From NCBI GenBank assembly GCA_002732755.1, contig NVSP01000147.1, forward strand, positions 1,049 to 6,249: a DNA stretch of 5,201 nt. Direction: 5' to 3'. A program made the translations under genes and the position numbers. Shown here piece after piece: positions 1 to 5,027 of the stretch (the stretch's first letter is position 1; each line of letters starts with the position of its first letter). The notes beneath the pieces are model-generated. The model saw nothing but the letters and a program-made list of their open reading frames with translations, did not search any database and was not told the DNA's origin. Origin of the DNA: Phycisphaera sp. (GTDB lineage Bacteria > Planctomycetota > Phycisphaerae > Phycisphaerales > UBA1924).

Positions 1-410
1 ACATCACCGAAACCTCCAAGGTTTCGCCTGCGGTTGAGCGTGAACCATCCCGCGGCCCCGGTGTCGGCAAACTCAACCAGGTCCACGCTGTGACGGGCGA
101 TGACATCTTCGAGTATGTCGGCAACGAGCATCGAAAAGACAGCGTGTGGCCCCAGCGCGTTCCACGCCGCGACGGTCTTGGGTGTTCGCACCGCCGGGTG
201 TGGCGCGGACCAGTCGTCACCTTTGACCAGCGGCAGCCGGATCACCACTATGCTGTCTTCAACCGATTCGCTCTGCACCCCGTCGCCCACGGTAATCACA
301 ATGGGTTTCTCGCCCGCCATGACGAGCGACTGCGCCATAGCAAGGGCGTATGTCCCGATACCGCCGCCGGAGAAAGGCGGAAACTCTCTGCTGACAAAGC
401 ACCAACTCAT
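1..410 (-). CDS. Glycosyltransferase family 4 (GT-B fold), N-terminal part, runs off the left edge
   Basis: The reverse strand reads open from an ATG at 410 to the window edge, giving 136 residues and no stop. The N-terminus has the glycosyltransferase 4 signature: a short beta strand (WCFVSREF), then PP, a glycine-rich loop GGGIGTYA (residues 15-22) and a helix, followed by the strand PIVITVG at 36-42. Residues 112-123 (VEFADTGAAGWF) match the second signature of this domain, where an E-F/P-D stretch precedes a small-residue loop. Such enzymes use a nucleotide-sugar donor in the cytoplasm to build polysaccharide or LPS-like glycans. The donor-binding C-terminal domain with its E-x7-E motif lies outside the window, so substrate cannot be judged. 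The start codon overlaps the stop of the upstream gene (ATGA, 4 bp), indicating translational coupling. The family call is firm; the acceptor and sugar are unknown. Confidence 0.85.
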   Translation of the reverse strand, partial: MSWCFVSREFPPFSGGGIGTYALAMAQSLVMAGEKPIVITVGDGVQSESVEDSIVVIRLPLVKGDDWSAPHPAVRTPKTVAAWNALGPHAVFSMLVADILEDVIARHSVDLVEFADTGAAGWFTLNRRRNLGGFGD

Positions 411-952
411 CGCCCGCCGCTCCAGGTCTGCCAGAGTTGGCGTGCGTGTGAAGGGCCGATGAACTCGCGTGGGATCAGCTTGGTCGCAAGATTCACAAGC
501 CACGCCCGCCCCTCGGGGCGCAGTTGGTCGGCATCGTGCGGGTCGTGCTTGATGCGCTTGGGGTGATAGGTCTCGCAGCAGGCGACCTCGCCGCCCGCGC
601 CAGCGCAGAGCACGCACATCATCCAACTCGCCGAGTGGTCGAGCACCGGGTCGCGGACCAAGAGCCGCCGGTCGAGCTGCATCTCGGGCCAGCGGTCGGC
701 GCGGATGGCGATCGGACCAAGAAGCCGGGGCCGCGCGAGCAACCCCGTTAGCGTGCAGTCTTCGTGCAGCCTGCCATGGCCGACCATGACCGCAGCCGTG
801 GGGTGGTCCCGGCACGCCTTGGCAAGATCAACCAGCTTCTCATCGCTCCACGAATCGTGGCGAACCAAGACGAGCCTCGGCCCCTTCTTGAGGGCAGCAA
901 AGACACCTCCGATGCCGGCGAGTGTCGGGTTGACCGCGATCGCGCTTTCCAC
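407..952 (-). CDS. Short protein resembling the C-terminal half of a family-2 glycosyltransferase
   Basis: A 181-residue protein if it starts at the GTG at 952, which has a strong GGAGG (962-966) nine bases upstream. A TTG at 1018 in the same frame would add 22 residues with no visible ribosome site and little protein-like character. Residues 26-60 run as strand-aspartate-helix (VLVRHDSWSDEKL, then CRDHPTAAVMVG). This resembles the region around the DxD metal site of GT2 enzymes (typically LDADDxxxPxKL), with RHDSW at 31-35 in its place. DHSASW at 105-110 sits where GT2 enzymes often have the acceptor motif EDxDxW. The usual N-terminal nucleotide-binding half (SVVIPTYN and the DDGSxD loop) is absent, so this is either a truncated relic or a short diverged protein. 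It overlaps the following GT4 gene by ATGA, which argues that the reading frame is real and cotranslated. Family assignment is by eye and modest. Confidence 0.55.
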   Translation of the reverse strand: MESAIAVNPTLAGIGGVFAALKKGPRLVLVRHDSWSDEKLVDLAKACRDHPTAAVMVGHGRLHEDCTLTGLLARPRLLGPIAIRADRWPEMQLDRRLLVRDPVLDHSASWMMCVLCAGAGGEVACCETYHPKRIKHDPHDADQLRPEGRAWLVNLATKLIPREFIGPSHARQLWQTWSGGR

Positions 953-961
953 TGGGCAAGG

Positions 962-966
962 CCTCC
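962..966 (-). promoter_or_regulatory. Shine-Dalgarno GGAGG deciding the start at 952
   Basis: GGAGG on the minus strand, with nine bases between it and the GTG at 952. It is the only good ribosome-binding site near the 5' end of the short glycosyltransferase-like gene, and it favours GTG-952 over the TTG at 1018. Confidence 0.5.
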
Positions 967-1060
967 ACTTGGAAGCTATAGCGTACAACGAAACCGAGCA
1001 CCGTATCCGAAGACCCAATATTTGGCACCACAGTGCTCAAATCAGGGAAGCGAGCGATCA

Positions 1061-1110
1061 CGCGTCTTTCTCCTTCTCCCCGCCGGGGAGAAGGTGGCCG
1101 CGTAGCGGTC
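1061..1110. repeat. REP-like palindromic element, two adjacent hairpins
   Basis: CCTTCTCCCC (1072-1081) pairs perfectly with GGGGAGAAGG (1085-1094) around a 3-base loop. Right after it GGCCGC (1096-1101) pairs with GCGGTC (1105-1110), one G-U pair, again with a 3-base loop. From general familiarity, short palindromes of this CTTCTCCCC...GGGGAGAAGG kind followed by a small GC hairpin are dispersed between genes in many bacterial genomes. This window has one copy of this exact form. It lies in the 345-base gene-free stretch upstream of the short glycosyltransferase-like gene. Function is not evident; mRNA stabilisation or a dispersed selfish repeat are both possible. Confidence 0.55.
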
Positions 1111-1157
1111 GAGGGGTCTTCTTGGTTCCATCAATCAATACATCTTTGATCCCCAAG

Positions 1158-1187
1158 CCGAGGGATCGCCATCCCTCGGGTTTTTTT
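1158..1187 (+). terminator. Hairpin followed by seven T, terminator-shaped on the plus strand
   Basis: CCGAGGGAT (1158-1166) pairs perfectly with ATCCCTCGG (1171-1179) around CGCC. The sequence then reads G and seven T (1181-1187) on the plus strand, the classical shape of an intrinsic terminator. The difficulty is orientation: no plus-strand gene lies to its left, and read in the direction of the aminopeptidase transcript (minus) the hairpin is preceded by A7 and has no T run after it. It may therefore stop antisense transcription, or simply be another dispersed palindrome of this cluster. Confidence 0.4.
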
Positions 1188-1202
1188 GGGATTGAGAAAT
1201 GC

Positions 1203-1250
1203 AAAGAACCCTCTCCCCGGCCCTCTCCCTGGCAGGGAGAGGGAGCAGGA
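1203..1250. repeat. Second REP-like palindrome
   Basis: CCCTCTCCCT (1221-1230) pairs perfectly with AGGGAGAGGG (1234-1243) around GGC, the same 10-bp stem and 3-base loop geometry as the hairpin at 1072-1094. It is preceded by a related half-copy CCCTCTCCCC (1209-1218). It lies 55 to 77 bases past the aminopeptidase stop codon, so it would be in that gene's 3' untranslated region. Confidence 0.55.
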
Positions 1251-1254
1251 GAAA

Positions 1255-1276
1255 GCCTCGCTTGCGCTTCGGGCTC
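1255..1276 (-). repeat. 22-bp dispersed repeat, copy 1
   Basis: On the minus strand this reads GAGCCC, three bases GAA, then GCGCAAGCGAGGC. A second copy with CTC in place of GAA lies at 4027-4048 on the plus strand, inside the inverted-repeat element there; 19 of 22 positions agree. It starts 22 bases past the aminopeptidase stop codon. Confidence 0.6.
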
Positions 1277-1297
1277 GTCGATACCAATTCACTCGGT

Positions 1298-2794
1298 TTA
1301 CCGCGATTCGAAGAACTCAGCGAGCAGCCTCGCCCCAAAGCCCGTCGGCCCCGGGCTGAAGCAGCCTTTGGCGCTGTCCGTCGAGTGCGTGCCAGCGATG
1401 TCGATGTGGGCCCACGGGATGCCTTCTTCGACGAAGTAGCTCAGGAACGCTGCTCCTTGGATCGGGTGCGCCTCGCGGATCGGGGCGCTGTTGACGATGT
1501 CAGCGATCGGGCTTTTCATCATCTCGCGGTACTTCTCGTCGTGAGGTAAGCGCCACACCCGCTCGCCCGAGGCCTCGCCCGCATCTTCGAGCGCGGTGCG
1601 GAGCTTGTCATCGTCGCACCAGATGCCGGCAAACGCGGAGCCGAGCGCGACGACCACGCCGCCGGTGAGCGTTGCCATGTCGATGACCGCCGCCGGGTCT
1701 TCCTTGCTGCACGCGTGGAAGAGGCCGTCGGCGAGCACGAGCCGGCCTTCTGCGTCGGTGTTGGTGACTTCGACCGTGACGCCGTTGCCCATCGTGATGA
1801 CATCATCGGGGCGGTACGCCTCGTCGCTGACCGAGTTTTCAGCGCACATCAGTAGTGCAACAACCCGGCAGTTGGGTTTGATAACGGTTGCGATGGCGTG
1901 CATAGCACCAAAGATCGCGCACCCGCCGTCTTTGTCGCGTTTCATGCCTCTCATGCTGCCGCCGACTTTGAGTGAAAGCCCGCCGGTGTCGTAGGTGATG
2001 GTTTTGCCGACGAGGACGGTTGGCTTGCTGCGCTTGCCGCCGCGGGCAGGGGTGTATTCGAGCCGGACCATGCAGGGCGGGAACTCGCTTGCAGCACCGA
2101 CGATTCGGCAACCCGTCAGCCCCATCTCTTCGAGCTGCGCACCTTTGTACACAGTACATTTAAGCCCGGTTTGTTTGGCCATCTTCTTGGCTTCATTAGC
2201 CATGTAGGTTGTCGTCGCGATGTTCGGCGGCGTCTGGCTCAAATCCCGCGTCAGGTTCGCGCTCGCTGCCAGCCCAAGCCCTCGCTCCATGCCCTTGGCA
2301 AACGACTTTGATTCAGATTGCAGCGAGAGTTTGGTGAGGTCTTTTTTGGTTGTCGCCGAGCCGCGCAGGCGCTCGTAGGTCCAACTCATCAGCCCAACGC
2401 CCTCAGCAAATGCGCTGGCGCACGCACCCTCATCGAGTTTGGCATCCTTGATCGGCCCCGCAAGGTCGATCATCAGCGCGGTGGCTTTCATCTTCGATGC
2501 ATGCTTGGCGACCGCGGCCCCGCACTCGCGGAAGCAGCCGACCGTCAGCTTCTTGTGTTCGCCGAGTCCGAGCACCAAAACGCGAGGCTGGTTCTTGGCT
2601 TTGCCCTTGCCCGCCGGGAACGCCTCGACGATGCAGCCGCCGGCGCCGGTCGCCTCGGGGCGTTTGATTGCCTCGGCGACAGACCCATCGGTGTCGATCG
2701 CCTTGCTCGAACTGTGCAGGCTCTTGCCCTTGAAATGGCCAACAACAACGGCTGAGGGAACGCCCCGGCCACCGACTGAGATCGAATCGAACAT
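1298..2794 (-). CDS. pepA: Leucyl aminopeptidase, peptidase family M17 (cytosol aminopeptidase)
   Basis: A complete 498-residue protein, close to the 503 of E. coli PepA. It removes N-terminal residues, preferentially leucine and other hydrophobic ones, from peptides in the cytoplasm using two divalent metals, normally as a hexamer. The variable N-terminal domain covers about residues 1-165 and the catalytic domain 170-498. By alignment with E. coli PepA, the metal ligands are K264 (in LVGK), D269 (YDTGG), D287 (MKRD), D347 and E349. The catalytic K276 (LSLK) and R351 are also present. D347, E349 and R351 lie in the family signature NTDAEGRL (345-352). Start choice is supported by GGAG (2804-2807) nine bases upstream of the ATG. 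The stop is TAA. The CBS-domain gene lies 73 bases upstream on the same strand, so cotranscription is possible. Some PepA proteins also bind DNA in plasmid recombination, but nothing here shows that role. Enzyme identity is secure. Confidence 0.96.
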   Translation of the reverse strand: MFDSISVGGRGVPSAVVVGHFKGKSLHSSSKAIDTDGSVAEAIKRPEATGAGGCIVEAFPAGKGKAKNQPRVLVLGLGEHKKLTVGCFRECGAAVAKHASKMKATALMIDLAGPIKDAKLDEGACASAFAEGVGLMSWTYERLRGSATTKKDLTKLSLQSESKSFAKGMERGLGLAASANLTRDLSQTPPNIATTTYMANEAKKMAKQTGLKCTVYKGAQLEEMGLTGCRIVGAASEFPPCMVRLEYTPARGGKRSKPTVLVGKTITYDTGGLSLKVGGSMRGMKRDKDGGCAIFGAMHAIATVIKPNCRVVALLMCAENSVSDEAYRPDDVITMGNGVTVEVTNTDAEGRLVLADGLFHACSKEDPAAVIDMATLTGGVVVALGSAFAGIWCDDDKLRTALEDAGEASGERVWRLPHDEKYREMMKSPIADIVNSAPIREAHPIQGAAFLSYFVEEGIPWAHIDIAGTHSTDSAKGCFSPGPTGFGARLLAEFFESR

Positions 2795-2849
2795 CGTGTA
2801 GAACTCCGTTTCATTGTGCGTACAAGGAATCGGATTCTAGCGGCGGAGG

Positions 2850-2884
2850 AAGCCGAGGGTTGCAGGCTTACGCCGCCTCGGCTT
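2850..2884 (-). other. Inverted repeat across the CBS gene stop codon
   Basis: AAGCCGAGG (2850-2858) and CCTCGGCTT (2876-2884) form a perfect 9-bp stem with a 17-base loop containing the TAA stop (2868-2870) of the CBS gene. On the transcribed strand no T run follows, so it is not a standard intrinsic terminator. It could give partial attenuation between the CBS gene and the aminopeptidase, or protect the 3' end of the message. Confidence 0.35.
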
Positions 2885-3335
2885 GTTCTCGGAATTCCGG
2901 GTGCAAGATGTCGGCGACCCAGCGCAAAACATCGAACGCCGTGACGATCCCGATGGGCCTGCCCTTGTCATCGAGAATCGGCAGGCAGGAGATCCGGTTG
3001 GCAGCCATCATGAGCGATACCTCCGTGATTGGCGTGTCCGGATCCGCCCACACGATCGAGCGCGACATCACCTGATGCACCCGCTTGTCCAGCGTCCAGG
3101 TGTCCCGGGTTTTTTCGCTGAGTGTGCCCACGAACGGGCTGAGGTGTTTGAGCAGGTCGCGGTGGCTGATGACGCCCTGCGCCTTGCCTCGCTCGGCCAC
3201 GACCAGGTGGTGGAACCGGTGCGCATCGAACAGCCGGCGCACGACTTGAAGCGAATCATCCGGCGAGACCGTCACCACCTTGATGGACATGATCGTGGAC
3301 ACCGGTATCGTCGAATCGATTTCTACCAAGCTCAT
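2868..3335 (-). CDS. Two-CBS-domain protein
   Basis: A 155-residue protein made of a tandem CBS pair (Bateman module) and little else. CBS1 spans about residues 11-65 and ends GVISHRDLL (54-62). CBS2 spans about 85-140 and ends GIVTAFDVL (129-137). Both carry the G-h-h-(S/T)-x-x-D pattern in which the Ser/Thr and Asp usually contact the ribose of a bound adenine nucleotide. Stand-alone CBS pairs typically sense AMP, ATP or SAM and act through a partner protein; no partner is identifiable here. The start at 3335 is preferred because GAAGGGG sits eight bases upstream, while the in-frame ATG at 3374 (13 residues longer, MDRTDERREGAFA) has no nearby ribosome site and that extension has no domain match. 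The gene is divergent from the HIT gene and 73 bases upstream of the aminopeptidase, with a hairpin across its stop codon. The domain call is firm; the cellular role is unknown. Confidence 0.9.
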   Translation of the reverse strand: MSLVEIDSTIPVSTIMSIKVVTVSPDDSLQVVRRLFDAHRFHHLVVAERGKAQGVISHRDLLKHLSPFVGTLSEKTRDTWTLDKRVHQVMSRSIVWADPDTPITEVSLMMAANRISCLPILDDKGRPIGIVTAFDVLRWVADILHPEFREQAEAA

Positions 3336-3343
3336 GGCAAAGG

Positions 3344-3350
3344 CCCCTTC
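3344..3350 (-). promoter_or_regulatory. Shine-Dalgarno GAAGGGG deciding the CBS gene start
   Basis: GAAGGGG on the minus strand lies eight bases before the ATG at 3335. It supports the shorter 155-residue form of the CBS protein over the ATG at 3374. Confidence 0.6.
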
Positions 3351-3359
3351 TCGTCTTTC

Positions 3360-3370
3360 ATCGGTCCGAT
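3360..3370. promoter_or_regulatory. Perfect palindrome in the divergent intergenic region, possible operator
   Basis: ATCGG-T-CCGAT is an 11-base perfect palindrome between the CBS and HIT genes, 24 bases before the CBS start and 45 before the HIT start. Its place is suitable for a shared operator, but a single short palindrome can arise by chance and no cognate regulator is known. Confidence 0.2.
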
Positions 3371-3382
3371 CCATTGCAAGAT

Positions 3383-3409
3383 TTGGCCACTGTTCCCCTA
3401 GGTTACACT
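3383..3409 (+). promoter_or_regulatory. Candidate promoter of the HIT gene, leaderless arrangement
   Basis: TACACT (3404-3409) fits the -10 pattern TAnnnT and lies six bases before the ATG at 3416. A weak -35 candidate TTGGCC (3383-3388) is 15 bases upstream of it. With the usual distance of six to seven bases from -10 to the start of transcription, the message would begin at or next to the A of the ATG. No Shine-Dalgarno is visible before this ATG (only GGTG at 3411-3414, too close), which agrees with leaderless translation. Confidence 0.4.
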
Positions 3410-3415
3410 TGGTGC

Positions 3416-4006
3416 ATGCCCAACAACCGGAATAACCCGCACAACCAGAACACCGACGGGCAAACCGGCCCCTCGCAACTCGATGCGCCGTGGCGGCTCA
3501 AATACATCGAATCCCTCGGCACCGTGCACGACCAGCAGCAAGCAGCCAAAGCAAAGCAAGATGCCAAACCAAACACAGGCTGCTTCATCCGCGACTACTG
3601 GCTCTCGCCCGATGACGACAACGCCAACCACATCATCGAACGCACAAACCTTGGCATGATCTTTCTCAACCGCTACCCCTACGCCAACGGCCACCTCCTC
3701 GTTGCGCTCGGCCAGAGCCGATCCCGCCTGCTCGACTACACGCAAGACGAACGCGCTGCGCTCTGGCAGCTCGTCGATCGCGCGACCGATCTGATGGAGC
3801 GCACACTCGAACCCCACGGCATCAACACGGGGATCAACCAGGGCCGAGCCGCCGGCGCGGGCGTGCCCGGCCACCTGCATGTGCACCTCGTGCCCAGATG
3901 GGAAGGCGATGTGAACTTTGTCACAACCGTCGGGGACATCCGCGTCATCCCCGGCTCGCTCGAAGCGATGGCGGGGCGGTACCGGAACGCCGCGTCGGAC
4001 ACCTAG
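3416..4006 (+). CDS. HIT-family protein, Ap4A phosphorylase/hydrolase-like
   Basis: A 196-residue histidine-triad protein. The HIT core covers about residues 55-170: GCFIRDYW at 55-62, the strands LGMIFLNRYPYANGHLLV at 79-96, a helix at 110-131, then NQGRAAGAGVPGHLHVHLVPRW at 141-162. The triad is H153-x-H155-x-H157; by analogy with FHIT, H155 would be the nucleophile that forms a nucleotidyl intermediate. The leading LDAPWRLKYI (22-31) and the tail GDVNFVTTVGDIRVIPGSLE match the HIT subgroup that includes mycobacterial Rv2613c, an Ap4A phosphorylase. The probable role is degrading dinucleoside polyphosphates in the cytoplasm; phosphorolysis versus hydrolysis cannot be told by eye. An upstream in-frame TTG at 3374 is a poor alternative start. 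Residues 1-20 are Asn/Gln-rich and probably disordered. The TAG stop (4004-4006) lies within the CTAG flanking an inserted element. The gene is divergent from the CBS gene and convergent with the LuxR gene. Confidence 0.92.
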   Translation: MPNNRNNPHNQNTDGQTGPSQLDAPWRLKYIESLGTVHDQQQAAKAKQDAKPNTGCFIRDYWLSPDDDNANHIIERTNLGMIFLNRYPYANGHLLVALGQSRSRLLDYTQDERAALWQLVDRATDLMERTLEPHGINTGINQGRAAGAGVPGHLHVHLVPRWEGDVNFVTTVGDIRVIPGSLEAMAGRYRNAASDT

Positions 4007-4127
4007 GCTCTGTTTGATGGATTAACGAGCCCCTCGCGCAAGCGAGGCGGTCCAGTCCCACAGAATACCGGCACCCTTCCTCATCGAAGGGGCTCGTTAT
4101 TATCCGATCTATACAAACAGAACCTAG
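4003..4127. mobile_element. Putative MITE with terminal inverted repeats and CTAG target duplication
   Basis: The element proper is 4007-4123 (117 bp), too short to encode a transposase. Its left end GCTCTGTTTG (4007-4016) matches the reverse complement of its right end (CAAACAGAAC, 4114-4123) at 9 of 10 bases. A second, perfect 12-bp inverted repeat lies further in (TAACGAGCCCCT, 4023-4034, against 4088-4099). CTAG occurs directly outside both ends (4003-4006 and 4124-4127). IS5-group transposons typically duplicate a 4-bp YTAR target such as CTAG, so a non-autonomous IS5-type derivative is the best guess. A TA duplication with an 11-bp TIR is an alternative reading. The left CTAG supplies the stop codon of the HIT gene. 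Placed between convergent genes, the foldback could also act as a bidirectional terminator. The structure is seen; mobility is inferred. Confidence 0.6.
4027..4048 (+). repeat. 22-bp dispersed repeat, copy 2, with tetraloop hairpin
   Basis: Reads GAGCCC, CTC, GCGCAAGCGAGGC; 19 of 22 positions agree with the minus-strand copy at 1255-1276. In this copy CCTCGC (4032-4037) pairs with GCGAGG (4042-4047) around GCAA, a stable GNRA tetraloop. It lies inside the inverted-repeat element and overlaps its inner inverted repeat. Confidence 0.6.
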
Positions 4128-4149
4128 AGTAACGAGTTTCTGTTCTGTG

Positions 4150-4830
4150 TCAGACCGCGATGCGTTTGAGCTTGGTGTGCCGGATTTCCAGCATGGCTCG
4201 GTGTGCGATCTCTGCGAGCTGGATCCGGTTCTTGGCGCCGAGCTTGCGGGAGATCGTGCTGCGGTGCGCCTCGATCGTTTTGGGTGAGCGGTTGAGTGTG
4301 TCGGCGATCTCGACTGTGGTTAGGGCTTGGCTCAGCAAGACGAGCACCTCGAGCTCGCGGTTTGACAGCTTGTCGAGCGGGCCGAGGCAGACAAACTCCG
4401 TGTCGAACTGGATGTAGCCCTTTGCGCAGTTTGTCGATGGAGCAGAGCAGGCATCGCACGCCATAACCAAGACCTGTGGCAACTGGTCCGGCACATCATG
4501 TAGCTTGTGGTATGTGGTGACGATCGCCTTGCCCAGACGGATCTGCGTGAACTGCGCAGGCTTCCCCGAGTCGCACACTTGGTGCAACAGTTCGAGCCGC
4601 TCTTCAATCATCTCGCGTGGGAAAAACTCGTGGAGGTGCTTGCCCCGATAGTCGGGCCCGGTGTCTGGAAAGTAGAGCCGTTTGTCCCGCTCGTTTACCC
4701 AGAGGATCCTGCCGTCGTAGTCGATGATGCTCGCGCCGATGAAAGGGTGGTGCTCAAGGATGTTGCGGAGCGTCTCGCAGCCAAAGTTTATACCGCCGTT
4801 GGTAGCGGGTTCGTTGATGTCGATTTCCAT
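4150..4830 (-). CDS. PAS-LuxR transcription regulator, complete copy of a tandem pair
   Basis: A 226-residue single-chain regulator. Residues about 20-115 look like a PAS sensor domain: helix LRNILEHHP, then IGASIIDYDGRILWVNE at 31-47 and the later strands. Residues 152-216 form a LuxR/FixJ-type four-helix HTH: LSNRELEVLVLLSQALTTVEIA, with recognition helix RSPKTIEAHRSTISRKL at 181-197. There is no phosphoacceptor receiver domain and no kinase domain in the chain, so it probably senses a ligand or cofactor through PAS itself or works with a separate partner. The linker has four cysteines (125, 128, 135, 148), with CDAC forming a C-x2-C. The ATG at 4830 has only a weak ribosome site. A close paralogue follows upstream at 5028, pointing to tandem duplication. 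It is convergent with the HIT gene, with the putative MITE in between. The family call is firm; target genes and signal are unknown. Confidence 0.9.
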   Translation of the reverse strand: MEIDINEPATNGGINFGCETLRNILEHHPFIGASIIDYDGRILWVNERDKRLYFPDTGPDYRGKHLHEFFPREMIEERLELLHQVCDSGKPAQFTQIRLGKAIVTTYHKLHDVPDQLPQVLVMACDACSAPSTNCAKGYIQFDTEFVCLGPLDKLSNRELEVLVLLSQALTTVEIADTLNRSPKTIEAHRSTISRKLGAKNRIQLAEIAHRAMLEIRHTKLKRIAV

Positions 4831-4844
4831 TCGGCTCGATGCTA

Positions 4845-4858
4845 GATCGCGGGCGATC
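4845..4858. promoter_or_regulatory. Inverted repeat just upstream of the LuxR gene
   Basis: GATCGC-GG-GCGATC is a perfect 6-bp inverted repeat whose near edge is 14 bases upstream of the LuxR start at 4830. It could be an autoregulatory operator, but GCGATC strings are common in GC-rich DNA, so the call is weak. Confidence 0.2.
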
Positions 4859-4903
4859 GTGGAGTCGGTAATCTCCCATATGTTTCGCGTAAGTGCATGA
4901 CTT

Positions 4904-4922
4904 TAAGGTGTTTGCCCTAAGG
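4904..4922. promoter_or_regulatory. TAAGG direct repeat upstream of the LuxR gene, possible regulator site
   Basis: TAAGG occurs at 4904-4908 and 4918-4922, starting 14 bases apart. The second copy sits in a near-palindrome that reads CCCTTAGGG on the minus strand. It lies in the 197-base intergenic region before the LuxR gene, where an activator or autoregulator would bind. The rest of that region (4859-5027) shows an AT-rich island at 4986-5030 containing the palindrome GTGATCAC (5017-5024), and no gene. Confidence 0.2.
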
Positions 4923-5027
4923 GGATGCACGATTGCCGGGCGTTGCAAACCCGAGACCACCGGGGGCGACCTTGGAATGGGACCGATTATGCAGTATTGT
5001 TTTATTAAGAATAAAAGTGATCACAAA

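Noticed and set aside
90..566. Long plus-strand open frames over 90-566 and 100-462
   Set aside because: They lie opposite the two glycosyltransferase genes, are rich in Arg/His/Pro or Ser/Thr with no recognisable motif, and have no ribosome site. The minus-strand reading has clear family signatures.
1061..1276. The spaced hairpins as a possible CRISPR array
   Set aside because: The units differ in sequence, are not direct repeats of fixed length with unique spacers, and no cas genes are nearby.
705..1439. A 244-residue plus-strand open frame at 705-1439
   Set aside because: It crosses three hairpin repeats, the terminator-shaped hairpin and the end of the aminopeptidase. Its translation is low-complexity and matches no family.
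2318..2755. Plus-strand open frames opposite the aminopeptidase N-terminal half
   Set aside because: The aminopeptidase is unambiguous on the other strand; these are GC-rich shadow frames.
2883..3401. A 172-residue plus-strand open frame opposite the CBS gene
   Set aside because: It is a shadow of the two-CBS protein, with no motif and a composition (His, Arg, Asp, Val) typical of antisense frames.
3398..3886. A 162-residue minus-strand open frame opposite the HIT gene
   Set aside because: The plus-strand reading has the full histidine triad. The antisense frame is Val/Gly-rich without domains.
4007..4123. The foldback as a structured small RNA gene or riboswitch
   Set aside because: No promoter of its own was seen, and the flanking CTAG pair with matching ends is better explained by transposition. 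A structured role after insertion is not excluded.
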